A DNA stretch of 64,000 bases from Citrobacter amalonaticus (lineage in GTDB: Bacteria; Pseudomonadota; Gammaproteobacteria; Enterobacterales; Enterobacteriaceae): the NCBI RefSeq assembly GCF_002918555.1, contig NZ_PQMB01000004.1, forward strand, positions 50,541 to 114,540, written 5' to 3'. Made by a program: the position numbers and the translations under genes. A model generated the notes under the pieces. That model had not been told where the DNA came from, did not search any database, and saw only the letters and a program-made list of their open reading frames with translations. Below are positions 28,323 to 39,088 of the stretch, one piece after another (within the stretch, counting starts at the first letter, position 1; every line of letters starts with the position of its first letter).

Positions 28323-28859
28323 TTACTCGTCCAGTAACACCACTTTGCCGACGTACGGCAGATGGCGATAACGCTGGGCATAGTCAATCCCATAACCCAC
28401 TACAAATTCGTCCGGGATTGAAAAACCCACAAACTCCACCGGCACATCCACTTCACGGCGGGTTGGCTTATCCAGCAGTGTACAAATCGCCAGAGATTTC
28501 GGCTCGCGCAAGCTCAGGATTTCGCGGACTTTTGACAGCGTGTTACCCGAATCGATGATGTCTTCAACAATCAGCACATCCTTGCCACGAATGTCTTCAT
28601 CCAGATCTTTGAGGATTTTGACGTCACGCGTGGTGGACATACCGCTACCGTAGCTGGAGGCGGTCATAAAATCGACTTCATGAGATACCTGTACTTCACG
28701 GCACAGGTCCGCCATAAACATAAATGACCCCCGCAGCAGACCGACCAGCACCATGTCACTGCCGCTGTTTTTATAACGCTCAGTAATCTGACGACCCAGT
28801 TCGGCAATACGCGCTTTGATCTCCGCTTCGGGGATCATGACTTCTACAGTATGTTTCAT
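28323..28859 (-). CDS. hpt: Hypoxanthine phosphoribosyltransferase
   Basis: Purine salvage enzyme converting hypoxanthine (and less well guanine) with PRPP to IMP or GMP. It has 178 residues, like E. coli. The PRPP motif [14 protein letters not shown] is visible. I start at [10 protein letters not shown] (28859), 30 codons inside the longest frame, in line with E. coli. Divergent from gcd with a CRP site between. Confidence 0.97.
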   Translation of the reverse strand: MKHTVEVMIPEAEIKARIAELGRQITERYKNSGSDMVLVGLLRGSFMFMADLCREVQVSHEVDFMTASSYGSGMSTTRDVKILKDLDEDIRGKDVLIVEDIIDSGNTLSKVREILSLREPKSLAICTLLDKPTRREVDVPVEFVGFSIPDEFVVGYGIDYAQRYRHLPYVGKVVLLDE

Positions 28860-28987
28860 ATCTCTAACCATATGATTTAAAAACAAATCACTCCATGCCT
28901 GCTCTTGATAAGACAGCATCGAAGCGCAAGGCACGCAGTATATCAGCAAAAGTATTTATTCGCGGCATCTGTTGATAAAGCTCATTT

Positions 28988-29003
28988 TGTGATTACGATC
29001 ACA
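28988..29003. promoter_or_regulatory. CRP (cAMP receptor) site between hpt and gcd
   Basis: TGTGATTACGATCACA has perfect TGTGA and TCACA arms separated by 6 nt. It lies 62 nt upstream of the gcd start and 129 nt upstream of the hpt start. In E. coli cAMP-CRP represses gcd and activates hpt; the divergent layout fits such a switch. Confidence 0.85.
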
Positions 29004-29064
29004 CATGTTAAATCCTATAATTAATTGCTACTAAAAAATTAACAAATTGAGATGGTACCTTTTT

Positions 29065-31455
29065 ATGGCAAATAACAACGTAACAGCGCCACGACTTCTC
29101 GTGACGCTGACGGCCCTCTTCGCAGCACTCTGCGGACTGTATCTTCTGATCGGCGGAGGCTGGCTGGTCGCTGTCGGCGGCTCCTGGTATTACCCGATTG
29201 CCGGTCTGGTGATGCTGGCCGTCGCGGTATTACTCTGGCGCAGCAAGCGATCCGCGCTATGGCTGTATGCCGCCCTGCTTCTGGCGACGATGATCTGGGG
29301 CGTGTGGGAAGTCGGCTTCGACTTCTGGGCATTGACGCCGCGCAGTGACATCCTGGTCTTCTTCGGCATTTGGCTGATCCTGCCTTTCGTCTGGCACCGT
29401 CTGGTTATCCCTTCCGGCGGTGCGGTGGCGGCTCTGGTGGTTGCCCTGCTGATAAGCGGCGGGATCCTGACCTGGGCTGGCTTTAACGACCCACAGGAGA
29501 TTAACGGCACGCTCAGCGCGGACTCTACCCCAGCTGAAGCCATTTCAACGGTTGCCGACCAGGACTGGCCCGCATATGGCCGTAATCAGGAAGGCCAGCG
29601 CTACTCTCCGCTAAAGCAGATTAACGCAGAGAACGTCCACAACCTGAAAGAAGCCTGGGTGTTCCGTACCGGCGATCTTAAACAGCCAAACGATCCGGGC
29701 GAAATCACCAACGAAGTGACGCCGATTAAAGTCGGCAACATGCTGTATCTGTGTACCGCTCACCAGCGCCTGTTCGCCCTGGATGCGGCAACCGGTAAAG
29801 AGAAGTGGCATTTCGACCCGCAGCTGAATACGGATACCCGCTTCCAGCACGTCACCTGCCGCGGCGTTTCATATCATGAAGCCAAAGCCGACACCGCCTC
29901 ACCGGATGTGGTTGCTGACTGTCCGCGCCGAATCATCCTGCCGGTGAACGATGGCCGCCTGTTTGCCATTAATGCCGAAACCGGCAAGCTGTGCGAAACC
30001 TTCGCCAACAAAGGCATTCTGAATCTGCAAACCAATATGCCCGATACCACGCCGGGTCTGTATGAACCGACTTCTCCCCCCATCATCACCGATAAAACCA
30101 TCGTGATTGCGGGTTCGGTAACGGATAACTTCTCCACCCGTGAAACCTCGGGTGTTATCCGTGGCTTCGACGTAAATACCGGTAAGCTGCAGTGGGCGTT
30201 CGACCCGGGCGCGAAAGATCCAAACGCGATCCCATCGGATGAACACACCTTTACCTTTAACTCGCCAAACTCCTGGGCACCCGCCGCGTATGACGCGAAG
30301 CTGGATCTGGTCTACCTGCCGATGGGCGTCACCACCCCGGATATCTGGGGCGGTAACCGCACGCCGGAACAGGAGCGTTACGCGAGCGCAATCGTGGCGC
30401 TGAATGCCACCACCGGTAAGCTTGCCTGGAGTTATCAGACCGTTCACCACGATCTGTGGGATATGGATATGCCGTCCCAGCCGACGCTGGCGGACATTAC
30501 CGTTAACGGCAAAACCGTGCCGGTGATTTACGCTCCGGCGAAGACCGGCAATATCTTCGTGCTGGATCGCAGCAACGGTAAGCTGGTCGTCCCTGCGCCG
30601 GAAAAACCGGTTCCGCAGGGTGCAGCCAAAGGCGACTACGTTTCCAAAACGCAGCCGTTCTCTGACCTGAGCTTCCGTCCGAAAAAAGACCTCAGCGGCG
30701 CAGACATGTGGGGGGCCACCATGTTCGACCAGCTGGTGTGCCGCGTGATGTTCCATCAGCTACGCTATGAAGGCATCTTCACGCCGCCGTCTGAGCAGGG
30801 CACGCTGGTATTCCCTGGCAACCTCGGTATGTTCGAATGGGGCGGTATCTCCGTTGATCCAAATCGCCAGGTCGCCATTGCCAACCCAATGGCGCTGCCG
30901 TTCGTCTCTAAGCTGATCCCGCGCGGCCCCGGTAACCCGATGGAACCGCCGAAAGATGCCAAAGGGACAGGGACTGAATCCGGGATCCAGCCGCAGTACG
31001 GCGTACCGTTTGGCGTGACCCTGAACCCGTTCCTGTCACCGTTTGGTCTGCCGTGTAAACAGCCGGCCTGGGGTTATATCTCCGCGCTGGATCTGAAAAC
31101 CAATGAAGTGGTGTGGAAAAAACGCATTGGTACCCCGCAGGACAGCATGCCGTTCCCGATGCCGGTTCCGGTACCGTTTAATATGGGTATGCCGATGCTG
31201 GGTGGCCCAATCTCTACTGCGGGTAACGTGCTGTTCATCGCGGCGACAGCAGATAACTACCTGCGCGCGTACAACATGAGCAACGGTGAAAAACTGTGGC
31301 AGGGCCGTTTACCGGCAGGTGGTCAGGCCACGCCGATGACCTATGAGGTGAATGGCAAGCAGTATGTGGTGATCTCTGCGGGTGGTCACGGTTCGTTTGG
31401 GACGAAGATGGGCGACTATATTGTCGCGTACGCGCTGCCGGACGAAGCGAAGTAA
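29065..31455 (+). CDS. gcd: PQQ-dependent membrane glucose dehydrogenase
   Basis: Oxidises glucose to gluconolactone in the periplasm and passes electrons to ubiquinone. It has 796 residues, like E. coli. Five N-terminal membrane helices (about residues 10-140) are followed by an eight-bladed PQQ beta-propeller with W-motifs (EAWVFRTGD, SGVIRGFDVNTG, TGKLAWSYQTVHHDLWDMD). I start at MANNNVTAPR (29065), six codons inside the longest frame. PQQ synthesis genes are not in the window; E. coli makes apo-enzyme and depends on external PQQ. Confidence 0.97.
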   Translation: MANNNVTAPRLLVTLTALFAALCGLYLLIGGGWLVAVGGSWYYPIAGLVMLAVAVLLWRSKRSALWLYAALLLATMIWGVWEVGFDFWALTPRSDILVFFGIWLILPFVWHRLVIPSGGAVAALVVALLISGGILTWAGFNDPQEINGTLSADSTPAEAISTVADQDWPAYGRNQEGQRYSPLKQINAENVHNLKEAWVFRTGDLKQPNDPGEITNEVTPIKVGNMLYLCTAHQRLFALDAATGKEKWHFDPQLNTDTRFQHVTCRGVSYHEAKADTASPDVVADCPRRIILPVNDGRLFAINAETGKLCETFANKGILNLQTNMPDTTPGLYEPTSPPIITDKTIVIAGSVTDNFSTRETSGVIRGFDVNTGKLQWAFDPGAKDPNAIPSDEHTFTFNSPNSWAPAAYDAKLDLVYLPMGVTTPDIWGGNRTPEQERYASAIVALNATTGKLAWSYQTVHHDLWDMDMPSQPTLADITVNGKTVPVIYAPAKTGNIFVLDRSNGKLVVPAPEKPVPQGAAKGDYVSKTQPFSDLSFRPKKDLSGADMWGATMFDQLVCRVMFHQLRYEGIFTPPSEQGTLVFPGNLGMFEWGGISVDPNRQVAIANPMALPFVSKLIPRGPGNPMEPPKDAKGTGTESGIQPQYGVPFGVTLNPFLSPFGLPCKQPAWGYISALDLKTNEVVWKKRIGTPQDSMPFPMPVPVPFNMGMPMLGGPISTAGNVLFIAATADNYLRAYNMSNGEKLWQGRLPAGGQATPMTYEVNGKQYVVISAGGHGSFGTKMGDYIVAYALPDEAK

Positions 31456-31463
31456 CGTAGTGT

Positions 31464-31537
31464 GCCCGGTGGCGTTGCCGCTTACCGGGCCTGCGGAGTC
31501 GATACAGGCCGGACAGGCGACAACGCCATCCGGCATT
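31464..31537. repeat. REP/BIME element between gcd and cueO
   Basis: Two REP-like units in opposite orientation: GCCCGGTGGCGTTGCCGCTT... at about 31464-31494 and AGGCCGGACAGGCGACAACG...ATCCGGCAT at about 31506-31536. It fills the space between the convergent gcd and cueO genes, a usual place for BIMEs. Confidence 0.85.
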
Positions 31538-31538
31538 T

Positions 31539-33104
31539 TTATACGGTAAATCCGAGCATCATGCCGGTATCTTCATGTTCCAGCAGGTGGCAGTGCGCCA
31601 TATAAGCATGTTCTTTTGGCGCATCGTGGTCGAACTTCACCAGGACTTCGCTCACGCCGCCCTCAACGCGCACCGTATCCTTCCAGCCTGCGCGATGTAC
31701 CGCGGGTGCTTTGCCGTTTTCCGACAAAATGCGAAATTGCGTGCCATGAATATGGAACGGATGCAGCATCATGTCACCTACCCCGGAGATAACCCAGCGC
31801 TCATATTGCCCTTTCGCGGCGGCAAACATCGGCTTATTCATATCGAACGCCTGGCCGTTGATCTTATTGGCGCTGTGGAAATCAAATTTCCCGCTGTGGT
31901 TCATATGGCCCATGTTGCCATGATCCCTCTTACCGTTGCCCATATGCCCCATCATTTGTCCGTGATCCATTCCCGACATCGCCTGGTTGCCATACTTCTG
32001 CATCAACATCTGCATCCCCATCATGTCAAGCATCGGATCCATCGACAGCTGAAGCTGGCGTACCGTCAAACCCTCAAGCGAAGGCAAGACGGGCATGGCT
32101 GTCAGCGTATCGGGTAGCGTTCCGGAAGCATTCACGATCACCGGCTGGATACGCATAACCGGGTGCGGTTTATCAAACGGCGCAATGGCCATTCCCATCT
32201 GGCTGACCGGTAGCGTCATCAGGTCGAACGGTTTTGCATCACTGACATCCACCAGCACCTCAAAACGTTCCCCCATCAATACCGGCAATTCACTCACTTT
32301 AACCGGCTCCGGCAACAGGCCACCGTCGCTGGCAATAACATACAGCGGCCGATTATCGCTGGTGGCAAAATTTAACGACCGCGCGTTACACCCGTTGAGC
32401 AAACGCAGGCGCAGCCAGCCACGCGGGGCGGCATGCTGCGGATAAATTGCGCCGTTCGTCAGCAGGGTATCGCCAAACCAGCCCACCGCTGCGGTCATCA
32501 TATCCAGCTGATAATCAATTTGTCCGGCGGCGTTGAACTGTTTGTCCTGCACGATCACCGGCACATCATCGATCCCCCACTGTTTTGGCAACAGCAGCTT
32601 GTGGATATCTTCGTCTTCAACGATCGCCAGCCCGGCTAACCCCATCGCCACCTGACGGCCTGTTTTTCCGTGCTGATGGGGATGAAACCAGCAGGTTGCC
32701 GCGCGTTGTTCAGGGGTAAAAGTCACGGTCCGCGTTCCGCCTGCCGGGATGATCCCCTGCGGGCCGCCATCAACCTCTCCGGGAATTTCCAGCCCATGCC
32801 AGTGCAACGTCGTCTCTTCGGCAAGCTGGTTATGAATATTAACCGTGACCGCCTGGCCCTTTTGCAGCTTCAGCGCAGGCCCGAGCAGATTGCCGTTATA
32901 ACCCCAGGTTGTCGCACTCTTCCCGGCAAAGATCGATTGACCGGCTTTGATAATCAGCGATATGTGGTTATGTGCATCGCGAGTCAGGAGATCGGGAATG
33001 GGTAACGCAGGGCGCTCGGCGGCAAATGCTGCCCGACTCCACAACGGAAGCGCCGATACAGCCCCAAGCGCCACGGAATATTTTAAGAAATCACGGCGTT
33101 GCAT
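31539..33104 (-). CDS. cueO: Multicopper oxidase CueO
   Basis: Periplasmic cuprous oxidase for copper detoxification. It has 521 residues (516 in E. coli). A Tat signal ([18 protein letters not shown]) is followed by three cupredoxin domains. Copper ligands are in [25 protein letters not shown] and [14 protein letters not shown] Met/His-rich insert (about residues 355-405; [24 protein letters not shown]) binds substrate Cu(I) and is slightly longer than in E. coli. A CueR promoter precedes it. Confidence 0.97.
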   Translation of the reverse strand: MQRRDFLKYSVALGAVSALPLWSRAAFAAERPALPIPDLLTRDAHNHISLIIKAGQSIFAGKSATTWGYNGNLLGPALKLQKGQAVTVNIHNQLAEETTLHWHGLEIPGEVDGGPQGIIPAGGTRTVTFTPEQRAATCWFHPHQHGKTGRQVAMGLAGLAIVEDEDIHKLLLPKQWGIDDVPVIVQDKQFNAAGQIDYQLDMMTAAVGWFGDTLLTNGAIYPQHAAPRGWLRLRLLNGCNARSLNFATSDNRPLYVIASDGGLLPEPVKVSELPVLMGERFEVLVDVSDAKPFDLMTLPVSQMGMAIAPFDKPHPVMRIQPVIVNASGTLPDTLTAMPVLPSLEGLTVRQLQLSMDPMLDMMGMQMLMQKYGNQAMSGMDHGQMMGHMGNGKRDHGNMGHMNHSGKFDFHSANKINGQAFDMNKPMFAAAKGQYERWVISGVGDMMLHPFHIHGTQFRILSENGKAPAVHRAGWKDTVRVEGGVSEVLVKFDHDAPKEHAYMAHCHLLEHEDTGMMLGFTV

Positions 33105-33149
33105 TTTTATTTCCTTATTCTCAACAGGCAGGACACAGCCTGAAACTTG

Positions 33150-33180
33150 AGCATAGACCCTCCCCTTACGGGAAGGTCAA
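33150..33180 (-). promoter_or_regulatory. CueR-type promoter of cueO (19-bp spacer)
   Basis: On the minus strand: -35 TTGACC (33175-33180), spacer of 19 bp, -10 TATGCT (33150-33155). The spacer carries the dyad GACCTTCCC-N5-GGGAGGGTC, the CueR operator form. The over-long spacer is the hallmark of MerR-family control, opened by DNA distortion when Cu(I) binds CueR. It lies about 46 nt upstream of the cueO start. Confidence 0.9.
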
Positions 33181-33280
33181 GTTTACCACTCAGAATAATC
33201 ACCACGGCTTTACGAATAATGTTCGTCGCCTCGCTCACAGTGTGCTAACGTTTACTTTCCACGATGCACTGGTAGAAGCA

Positions 33281-33628
33281 ATGAAGACGTTTTTCAGAAC
33301 AGTTTTATTCGGCAGCCTGATGGCTGTTTGCGCCAACAGCTATGCGCTTAGCGAATCTGAAGCCGAAGATATGGCTGACTTAACGGCAGTTTTTGTTTAT
33401 CTGAAAAATGACTGCGGCTATCAGAATTTACCCAACGGGCAAATTCGCCGCGCCCTGGTCTTCTTTGCCCAGCAAAACCAGTGGGATCTGAGCAACTACG
33501 ACACCTTCGATATGAAATCCCTTGGTGAAGACAGCTACCGCGACCTGAGCGGTATCGGTATTCCCGTCGCGAAAAAATGTAAAGCACTGGCGCGCGATTC
33601 GCTGAGCCTGCTGGCCTACGTTAAATAA
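33281..33628 (+). CDS. yacC: YacC, small exported protein of unknown function
   Basis: 115 residues, same as E. coli YacC. A signal peptide (MKTFFRTVLFGSLMAVCANS, cleavage after YA) precedes a small helical domain with conserved Cys residues (NDCGYQ, KKCKAL) that could form a disulfide. It resembles the pilotin family associated with type II secretion; that relation is from general knowledge. I start at MKTFF (33281), since upstream in-frame sequence is cueO promoter DNA. Confidence 0.9.
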   Translation: MKTFFRTVLFGSLMAVCANSYALSESEAEDMADLTAVFVYLKNDCGYQNLPNGQIRRALVFFAQQNQWDLSNYDTFDMKSLGEDSYRDLSGIGIPVAKKCKALARDSLSLLAYVK

Positions 33629-33639
33629 CCTCCGCTCAG

Positions 33640-33762
33640 TGCTCTAAATCATTCAAGTTGCAGGACAACGCGGCGGCGTCGTTTTGCGCCGCGCCTGCGC
33701 CGTCCGAAGGCCGGGTCAAAAAGCCCATCGTACATGCAGCATGAAGAATGACGAGCCTATAT
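33640..33762. repeat. ERIC-ended repeat with a non-ERIC core (copy B)
   Basis: Starts CTCTAAATCATTCAAGTTGC and ends ATGCAGCATGAAGAATGACG. The core (ACAACGCGGCGGCGTCGTTTTG, split here as ACAACGCGGCGG and CGTCGTTTTG, then CCGAAGGCCGGGTCAAAAAG) resembles copy A at 14348-14488 rather than the ERIC core. It lies between yacC and speE, upstream of the spermidine operon promoter. Confidence 0.65.
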
Positions 33763-33852
33763 TGCTGAAATATTGACCGTGCATCCCCGGTCATTGTTAG
33801 CTATGATGTTGCGCCCTTTTTTTACAGGTGTTAACAATGGAGGTATCAACCC

Positions 33853-34719
33853 ATGGCCGAAAATCCCCAGTGGCATGAAACGCTACACGACCAGTTTGGG
33901 CAGTACTTTGCGGTAGACAACGTCCTGTATCACCAGAAAACCGATCACCAGGATCTGATCATTTTTGAGAACGCCGCGTTTGGTCGCGTAATGGCGCTGG
34001 ACGGCGTCGTACAGACCACCGAGCGCGATGAGTTTATCTACCATGAGATGATGACCCACGTTCCGCTGCTGGCCCACGGTCACGCGAAGCATGTGCTGAT
34101 CATCGGCGGTGGCGATGGCGCGATGCTGCGCGAAGTCACGCGGCACAAAAATGTCGAAACCATCACCATGGTGGAGATTGATGCAGGCGTGGTCTCTTTC
34201 TGCCGTCAGTATCTGCCGAATCACAATGCTGGCAGCTATGACGACCCGCGTTTTAATCTGGTGATCGACGACGGCGTGAATTTTGTTAATCAAACCAGCC
34301 AGACCTTTGACGTGATCATCTCCGACTGCACCGATCCGATCGGTCCCGGTGAAAGCCTGTTCACCTCTGCCTTCTATGAAGGTTGTAAACGTTGTCTGAA
34401 CCCTGGCGGGGTTTTTGTCGCCCAGAACGGCGTCTGCTTCCTGCAACAGGATGAAGCGCTTGACAGCCAGCGTAAGCTCAGCCCTTACTTTGGCGACGTG
34501 AGTTTCTATCAGGCGGCGATCCCAACCTACTACGGCGGGATCATGACCTTCGCGTGGGCAACCGATAATGAAGCGCTGCGCCACCTGTCGACCGAGATTA
34601 TTCAGGCGCGTTTTCACGCCTCCGGCCTGAAATGCCGCTATTACAATCCGGCGATTCACACGGCAGCGTTTGCCTTACCTCAGTATCTGCAAGACGCGCT
34701 GGCAGCCCGGTCGTCCTAA
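33853..34719 (+). CDS. speE: Spermidine synthase
   Basis: Transfers aminopropyl from decarboxylated SAM to putrescine. It has 288 residues, like E. coli. The nucleotide-binding motif is [13 protein letters not shown] and the catalytic Asp is in [10 protein letters not shown]. It is the first gene of speED; speD starts 16 nt later. The start codon follows GGAGGTATCAACCC. Confidence 0.98.
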   Translation: MAENPQWHETLHDQFGQYFAVDNVLYHQKTDHQDLIIFENAAFGRVMALDGVVQTTERDEFIYHEMMTHVPLLAHGHAKHVLIIGGGDGAMLREVTRHKNVETITMVEIDAGVVSFCRQYLPNHNAGSYDDPRFNLVIDDGVNFVNQTSQTFDVIISDCTDPIGPGESLFTSAFYEGCKRCLNPGGVFVAQNGVCFLQQDEALDSQRKLSPYFGDVSFYQAAIPTYYGGIMTFAWATDNEALRHLSTEIIQARFHASGLKCRYYNPAIHTAAFALPQYLQDALAARSS

Positions 34720-34734
34720 GGAGAAGATAAAAAA

Positions 34735-35529
34735 TTGAAAAAACTGAAACTGCATGGCTTTAACAACCTGACCAAAAGTCTGAGCTTCTGTATTTACGAT
34801 ATCTGCTATGCCAAAACGGCCGAAGAGCGCGATGGCTATATTGCGTATATTGACGAACTCTACAACGCCAACCGTCTGACCGAGATCCTGTCAGAAACCT
34901 GCTCTATCATCGGGGCCAATATCCTGAACATCGCCCGTCAGGATTACGAACCGCAGGGTGCCAGCGTCACCATTTTAGTGAGCGAAGAACCGGTCGATCC
35001 TAAACTTATCGACACCACAGAACACCCCGGCCCGCTGCCGGAAGCGGTTGTCGCCCACCTCGATAAGAGCCATATCTGCGTCCATACCTATCCGGAGAGC
35101 CACCCGGAAGGCGGACTTTGCACCTTCCGCGCCGATATTGAAGTTTCAACCTGCGGCGTGATTTCGCCGCTGAAGGCGCTGAACTACCTGATTCACCAGT
35201 TAGAATCCGATATCGTGACCATTGATTACCGCGTGCGTGGATTTACTCGCGACATCAACGGGATGAAGCACTTTATCGATCACGAAATTAACTCTATTCA
35301 GAACTTTATGTCCGAGGATATGAAGGCGCTGTACGACATGGTGGACGTGAACGTCTATCAGGAAAATATCTTTCATACCAAAATGTTGCTGAAAGAATTC
35401 GACCTGAAGCACTACATGTTCCACACCAGGCCGGAAGACCTGACGGAAACGGAGCGCAAAGAGATTACCGCTGCGCTGTGGAAAGAGATGCGCGAGATTT
35501 ACTACGGCCGCAATATTCCGGCCGTGTAA
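34735..35529 (+). CDS. speD: S-adenosylmethionine decarboxylase proenzyme
   Basis: Provides decarboxylated SAM for SpeE. It has 264 residues. Self-cleavage between Lys111 and Ser112 (DKSHIC) forms the pyruvoyl group; Cys140-region motif is [15 protein letters not shown]. The start is TTG at 34735 after TAAGGAGAAGATAAAAAA, the start known for E. coli speD. Confidence 0.98.
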   Translation: MKKLKLHGFNNLTKSLSFCIYDICYAKTAEERDGYIAYIDELYNANRLTEILSETCSIIGANILNIARQDYEPQGASVTILVSEEPVDPKLIDTTEHPGPLPEAVVAHLDKSHICVHTYPESHPEGGLCTFRADIEVSTCGVISPLKALNYLIHQLESDIVTIDYRVRGFTRDINGMKHFIDHEINSIQNFMSEDMKALYDMVDVNVYQENIFHTKMLLKEFDLKHYMFHTRPEDLTETERKEITAALWKEMREIYYGRNIPAV

Positions 35530-35536
35530 GCGTAAC

Positions 35537-35558
35537 GGCGGAGCACGGAGGCTCCGCC
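35537..35558 (+). terminator. Hairpin between speD and yacL
   Basis: Stem GGCGGAGC / GCTCCGCC with a 6-base loop, 7 nt after the speD stop and 4 nt past the end of yacL on the other strand. T tracts are weak, so efficiency is uncertain. Confidence 0.5.
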
Positions 35559-35562
35559 CGGA

Positions 35563-35925
35563 TTAACGTTGCTGGACGAACTCACGGTAAGCCGCCACGA
35601 CCTGAAGAAAATCCTCGACGCCGCACAGCGACAGGCTCTCCTCATCGTAATAGTTCATTCCCTCTTCCATTTCATCGCCGCTAAACTCCAGCTGGTTGGC
35701 ACGAACCATCACCTCTTCGCCATCCATCCAGAGCGTGTATTCATGCCCCGCCCGTTGCCAGGAACGTTCACTGCCTTTAACCGTCAGCGCCGCCTGTTCC
35801 ACTTCATCGAGCAAGGCCAGGTTTTCTTTCACTTCTTCATTAAACCAGTGCCCCACCACTTCGTGGCCCATGGACATGCGCACCTTTACGACTCCGGTCA
35901 CATCGCGCAGAAATTCGTAATCCAT
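35563..35925 (-). CDS. yacL: YacL, conserved acidic protein (UPF0231)
   Basis: 120 residues, strongly acidic, of unknown function; equal in length to E. coli YacL. I start at [10 protein letters not shown] (35925), 50 codons inside the longest frame, matching E. coli. Ends YREFVQQR. It lies just downstream of the acnB terminator and converges with speD. Confidence 0.93.
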   Translation of the reverse strand: MDYEFLRDVTGVVKVRMSMGHEVVGHWFNEEVKENLALLDEVEQAALTVKGSERSWQRAGHEYTLWMDGEEVMVRANQLEFSGDEMEEGMNYYDEESLSLCGVEDFLQVVAAYREFVQQR

Positions 35926-36032
35926 AATGTGTTCCTCTGCTCCCGGCAATGCGCCAATACCGCATTGCGCCTTGCTGTAATTATCGCAGCCTGGGCGCAG
36001 AAAAAAAGCGGAGCGGGTGTAAGGAATAGAAA

Positions 36033-36068
36033 TAAAAATGCCCGATAACGCAAGGTTCATCGGGCATT
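36033..36068 (-). terminator. acnB terminator
   Basis: Stem AATGCCCGAT / ATCGGGCATT with a 12-base loop. On the minus strand it follows the acnB stop by about 30 nt and is followed by TTTTTATTT, a standard Rho-independent form. Confidence 0.85.
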
Positions 36069-36099
36069 GATGCATTTTTACGCAAAATGCGTCAGGACA

Positions 36100-38697
36100 T
36101 TACACCGCCGTCTGGAAAATCACGCCGTCTGCTTTTTCAGTGTACTGAGAAAGCTGGTCGAAGTTCAGATAACGGTAGGTATCCACTGCGGTTTTATCCA
36201 CCTGCGCCACATAGGTCTGATACTCTTCCGGCGTCGGCAGTTTACCAATCAGCGCCGCAACCGCCGCCAGCTCCGCAGAAGCCAGATAGACGTTTGCCCC
36301 GGTACCTAAACGGTTCGGGAAATTACGGGTGGAGGTGGATACCACTGTTGCACCGTCCGCCACGCGCGCCTGGTTCCCCATGCACAGGGAGCAGCCTGGA
36401 ATTTCAATACGCGCACCGCTCTTACCAAAGACGCTGTAGTAGCCCTCTTCGGTCAGCTGTGCCGCATCCATCCGGGTTGGCGGCGCCACCCACAGACGGG
36501 TCGGCAACTGGCCTTTATGCGCATCCAGCAGTTTACCCGCCGCACGGAAGTGGCCGATGTTGGTCATGCAGGAGCCAATGAATACTTCATCGATTTTTTC
36601 GCCCTGCACGTCAGACAGCAGACGTGCGTCGTCCGGATCGTTCGGCGCGCAGAGGATGGGCTCTTTGATATCCGCCAGATCGATGTCGATCACCGCGGCA
36701 TATTCTGCATCCGCATCGCCTTCCAGCAGTTCAGGTTCCGCCAGCCATTTTTCCATCCCCTGAATACGACGTTCCAGCGTACGACGATCGCCATAGCCTT
36801 CCGCGATCATCCACTTCAGCAGCACGATGTTGGAATTCAGGTATTCAATGATTGGCTCTTTGTTCAGCTTGATGGTACAACCCGCCGCAGAACGCTCTGC
36901 GGAGGCATCGGTCAGCTCAAATGCCTGCTCCACTTTCAGATCCGGCAGGCCTTCAATTTCCAGAATGCGGCCAGAGAAGATGTTTTTCTTACCTTTCTTC
37001 TCAACGGTCAGCAGCCCCTGTTTGATGGCGTACAGCGGAATGGCGTGAACCAGATCGCGCAGGGTGATGCCTGGCTGCATTTTGCCTTTGAAACGCACCA
37101 GAACGGACTCCGGCATATCCAGCGGCATCACGCCGGTCGCAGCAGCAAACGCCACCAGACCTGAACCCGCCGGGAAGGAGATACCGATAGGGAAACGGGT
37201 ATGGGAGTCACCGCCGGTACCCACGGTATCCGGCAGCAGCATACGGTTCAGCCAGGAGTGGATCACGCCGTCGCCCGGACGCAGAGACACACCGCCGCGA
37301 TTCATAATGAAGTCCGGCAGCGTGTGGTGCGTCTTGACGTCAACCGGCTTCGGATAGGCTGCGGTATGGCAGAAGGACTGCATCACCAGATCGGAAGAGA
37401 AGCCCAGACAGGCCAGGTCTTTCAGCTCATCACGAGTCATTGGACCGGTGGTATCCTGAGAGCCGACGGAGGTCATCTTCGGCTCGCAGTAAGCGCCCGG
37501 ACGGACACCGGCGACGCCGCACGCACGGCCCACCATCTTCTGCGCCAGAGAATAACCACGGCTGCTTTCCGCCACATCTTTCGCCTGACGGAATACCTCG
37601 CTGTGCGGCAGACCCAGCGCGTCACGCGCTTTGGTGGTCAGGCCACGACCGATGATCAGCGGAATACGGCCACCGGCACGCACTTCGTCAATCAGCACGT
37701 CGGTTTTCAGTTCGAAGCTGGCCAGCAGTTCGTTGGTTTCATGGTTACGCACTTCACCTTTGTACGGGTAAACATCAATCACGTCGCCCATATTCAGGTT
37801 GTTCACATCCACTTCAATGGGCAGTGCGCCCGCATCTTCCATAGTGTTAAAGAAGATAGGGGCAATTTTTCCACCCAGACACAGGCCGCCGCCGCGCTTG
37901 TTCGGCACATGGGGGATATCATCGCCCATAAACCACAGCACCGAGTTGGTGGCGGATTTACGCGAAGAACCGGTTCCGACCACGTCACCGACGTAAGCCA
38001 GAGGAAAGCCTTTTTTCGCTAACGCTTCAATCTGTTTGATCGGGCCGACCACGCCAGGCTGATCCGGTTCAATACCTTCACGGGCGTTTTTCAGCATGGC
38101 CTGGGCGTGCAGCGGGATATCCGGGCGAGACCAGGCATCCGGGGCCGGAGAGAGGTCATCGGTGTTGGTCTCACCGGTCACCTTGAAGACGGTGACGGTG
38201 ATTTTTTCCGCCAGCGCAGGACGGTTCAGGAACCATTCGGCATCGGCCCAGGACTGCATAACCTGCTTCGCGTAGACGTTGCCCGCTTTGGCTTTTTCTT
38301 CCACATCGTAGAAGTTATCAAACATCAGCAGCGTAGAAGAGAGCGCTTTCGCGGCAATCGGTGCCAGCGTGTCGTTATCCAGCGCGTCAATCAGCGGATG
38401 AATGTTGTAACCACCCTGCATGGTGCCGAGCAGTTCAATGGCTTTTTCAGGAGTAACCAGTGGGGAGGTTGCTTCGCCTTTGGCAATGGCAGCAAGGAAT
38501 CCGGCTTTTACGTAGGCAGCTTCATCTACGCCAGGCGGTACACGGTTGATCAACAGGTCTAACAGGAATTCTTCTTCGCCCGCAGGCGGGTTCTTCAGCA
38601 GCTCGACGAGCGCGGCCATTTGGGTTGCATCCAGGGGCCTGGGCACAATCCCTTCGGCGGCACGTTCAGCTACGTGCTTACGGTATTCTTCTAGCAC
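36100..38697 (-). CDS. acnB: Aconitate hydratase B
   Basis: Main TCA-cycle aconitase and 2-methylisocitrate dehydratase; its apo form binds mRNA. It has 865 residues, as in E. coli. Cluster Cys residues are in IGSCMTN and GCSLCMGN; an N-terminal HEAT-like domain (residues 1-160) is present. The start is the GTG at 38697 ((M)[13 protein letters not shown], after GAGGAGAACC), 51 codons inside the longest frame. Confidence 0.98.
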   Translation of the reverse strand: MLEEYRKHVAERAAEGIVPRPLDATQMAALVELLKNPPAGEEEFLLDLLINRVPPGVDEAAYVKAGFLAAIAKGEATSPLVTPEKAIELLGTMQGGYNIHPLIDALDNDTLAPIAAKALSSTLLMFDNFYDVEEKAKAGNVYAKQVMQSWADAEWFLNRPALAEKITVTVFKVTGETNTDDLSPAPDAWSRPDIPLHAQAMLKNAREGIEPDQPGVVGPIKQIEALAKKGFPLAYVGDVVGTGSSRKSATNSVLWFMGDDIPHVPNKRGGGLCLGGKIAPIFFNTMEDAGALPIEVDVNNLNMGDVIDVYPYKGEVRNHETNELLASFELKTDVLIDEVRAGGRIPLIIGRGLTTKARDALGLPHSEVFRQAKDVAESSRGYSLAQKMVGRACGVAGVRPGAYCEPKMTSVGSQDTTGPMTRDELKDLACLGFSSDLVMQSFCHTAAYPKPVDVKTHHTLPDFIMNRGGVSLRPGDGVIHSWLNRMLLPDTVGTGGDSHTRFPIGISFPAGSGLVAFAAATGVMPLDMPESVLVRFKGKMQPGITLRDLVHAIPLYAIKQGLLTVEKKGKKNIFSGRILEIEGLPDLKVEQAFELTDASAERSAAGCTIKLNKEPIIEYLNSNIVLLKWMIAEGYGDRRTLERRIQGMEKWLAEPELLEGDADAEYAAVIDIDLADIKEPILCAPNDPDDARLLSDVQGEKIDEVFIGSCMTNIGHFRAAGKLLDAHKGQLPTRLWVAPPTRMDAAQLTEEGYYSVFGKSGARIEIPGCSLCMGNQARVADGATVVSTSTRNFPNRLGTGANVYLASAELAAVAALIGKLPTPEEYQTYVAQVDKTAVDTYRYLNFDQLSQYTEKADGVIFQTAV

Positions 38698-39088
38698 GAC
38701 GGTTCTCCTCGCTCTCATTGTCATAGTGCGGCAGGCGATTCTCTTCACGCTCCTGTGAGACAGCAGTTTGTAGGGTAAATGCCCGATACCGCAATGGGCA
38801 GAATAACAGGATTTTAGTGGGGTGTTAATCTGTTTACAAAAAAGCAACATAAAAAAAGTGGCTGAATCGTTAAGGATAGTCTAATGCCCTTTTACCTTTA
38901 AGAAAGAGGTGAATTTATTCCAGTAACGTTTAGTCACATTATTTCACAGGTGAATAGTCAAGGGGCGGTACCACAATCCCAAGATTCGTCAAAAATTAAA
39001 CTATCGTCCCTTTATACTCACGCATCACTGCACCTGCGGGTGGCAGCTCTTCGACCATAGCGATTTCCAGGAAATCGGGAGTAAGAAA
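38698..39088. promoter_or_regulatory. acnB-yacH divergent intergenic region
   Basis: 391 nt without an ORF, AT-rich. It must contain the acnB promoter and the yacH promoter. At 39061-39077 a perfect palindrome (CGATTTCC, A, GGAAATCG) ends right at the GGGAG ribosome site of yacH, so it may control translation. I could not assign ArcA, Fnr or CRP sites with confidence. Confidence 0.45.

Noticed and set aside
29899..30756. 285-codon frame opposite gcd
   Set aside because: Antisense shadow of a well-conserved gene; no domain or start signal.
32972..33280. Long 5' extension of yacC through the cueO promoter
   Set aside because: The upstream part covers the cueO start and CueR operator. The MKTFF start gives a signal peptide and the known 115-residue length.
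38698..38850. N-terminal extension of acnB to an upstream ATG
   Set aside because: The extra 51 residues are not in E. coli AcnB; the GTG at 38697 has a good ribosome site and gives the exact known length.
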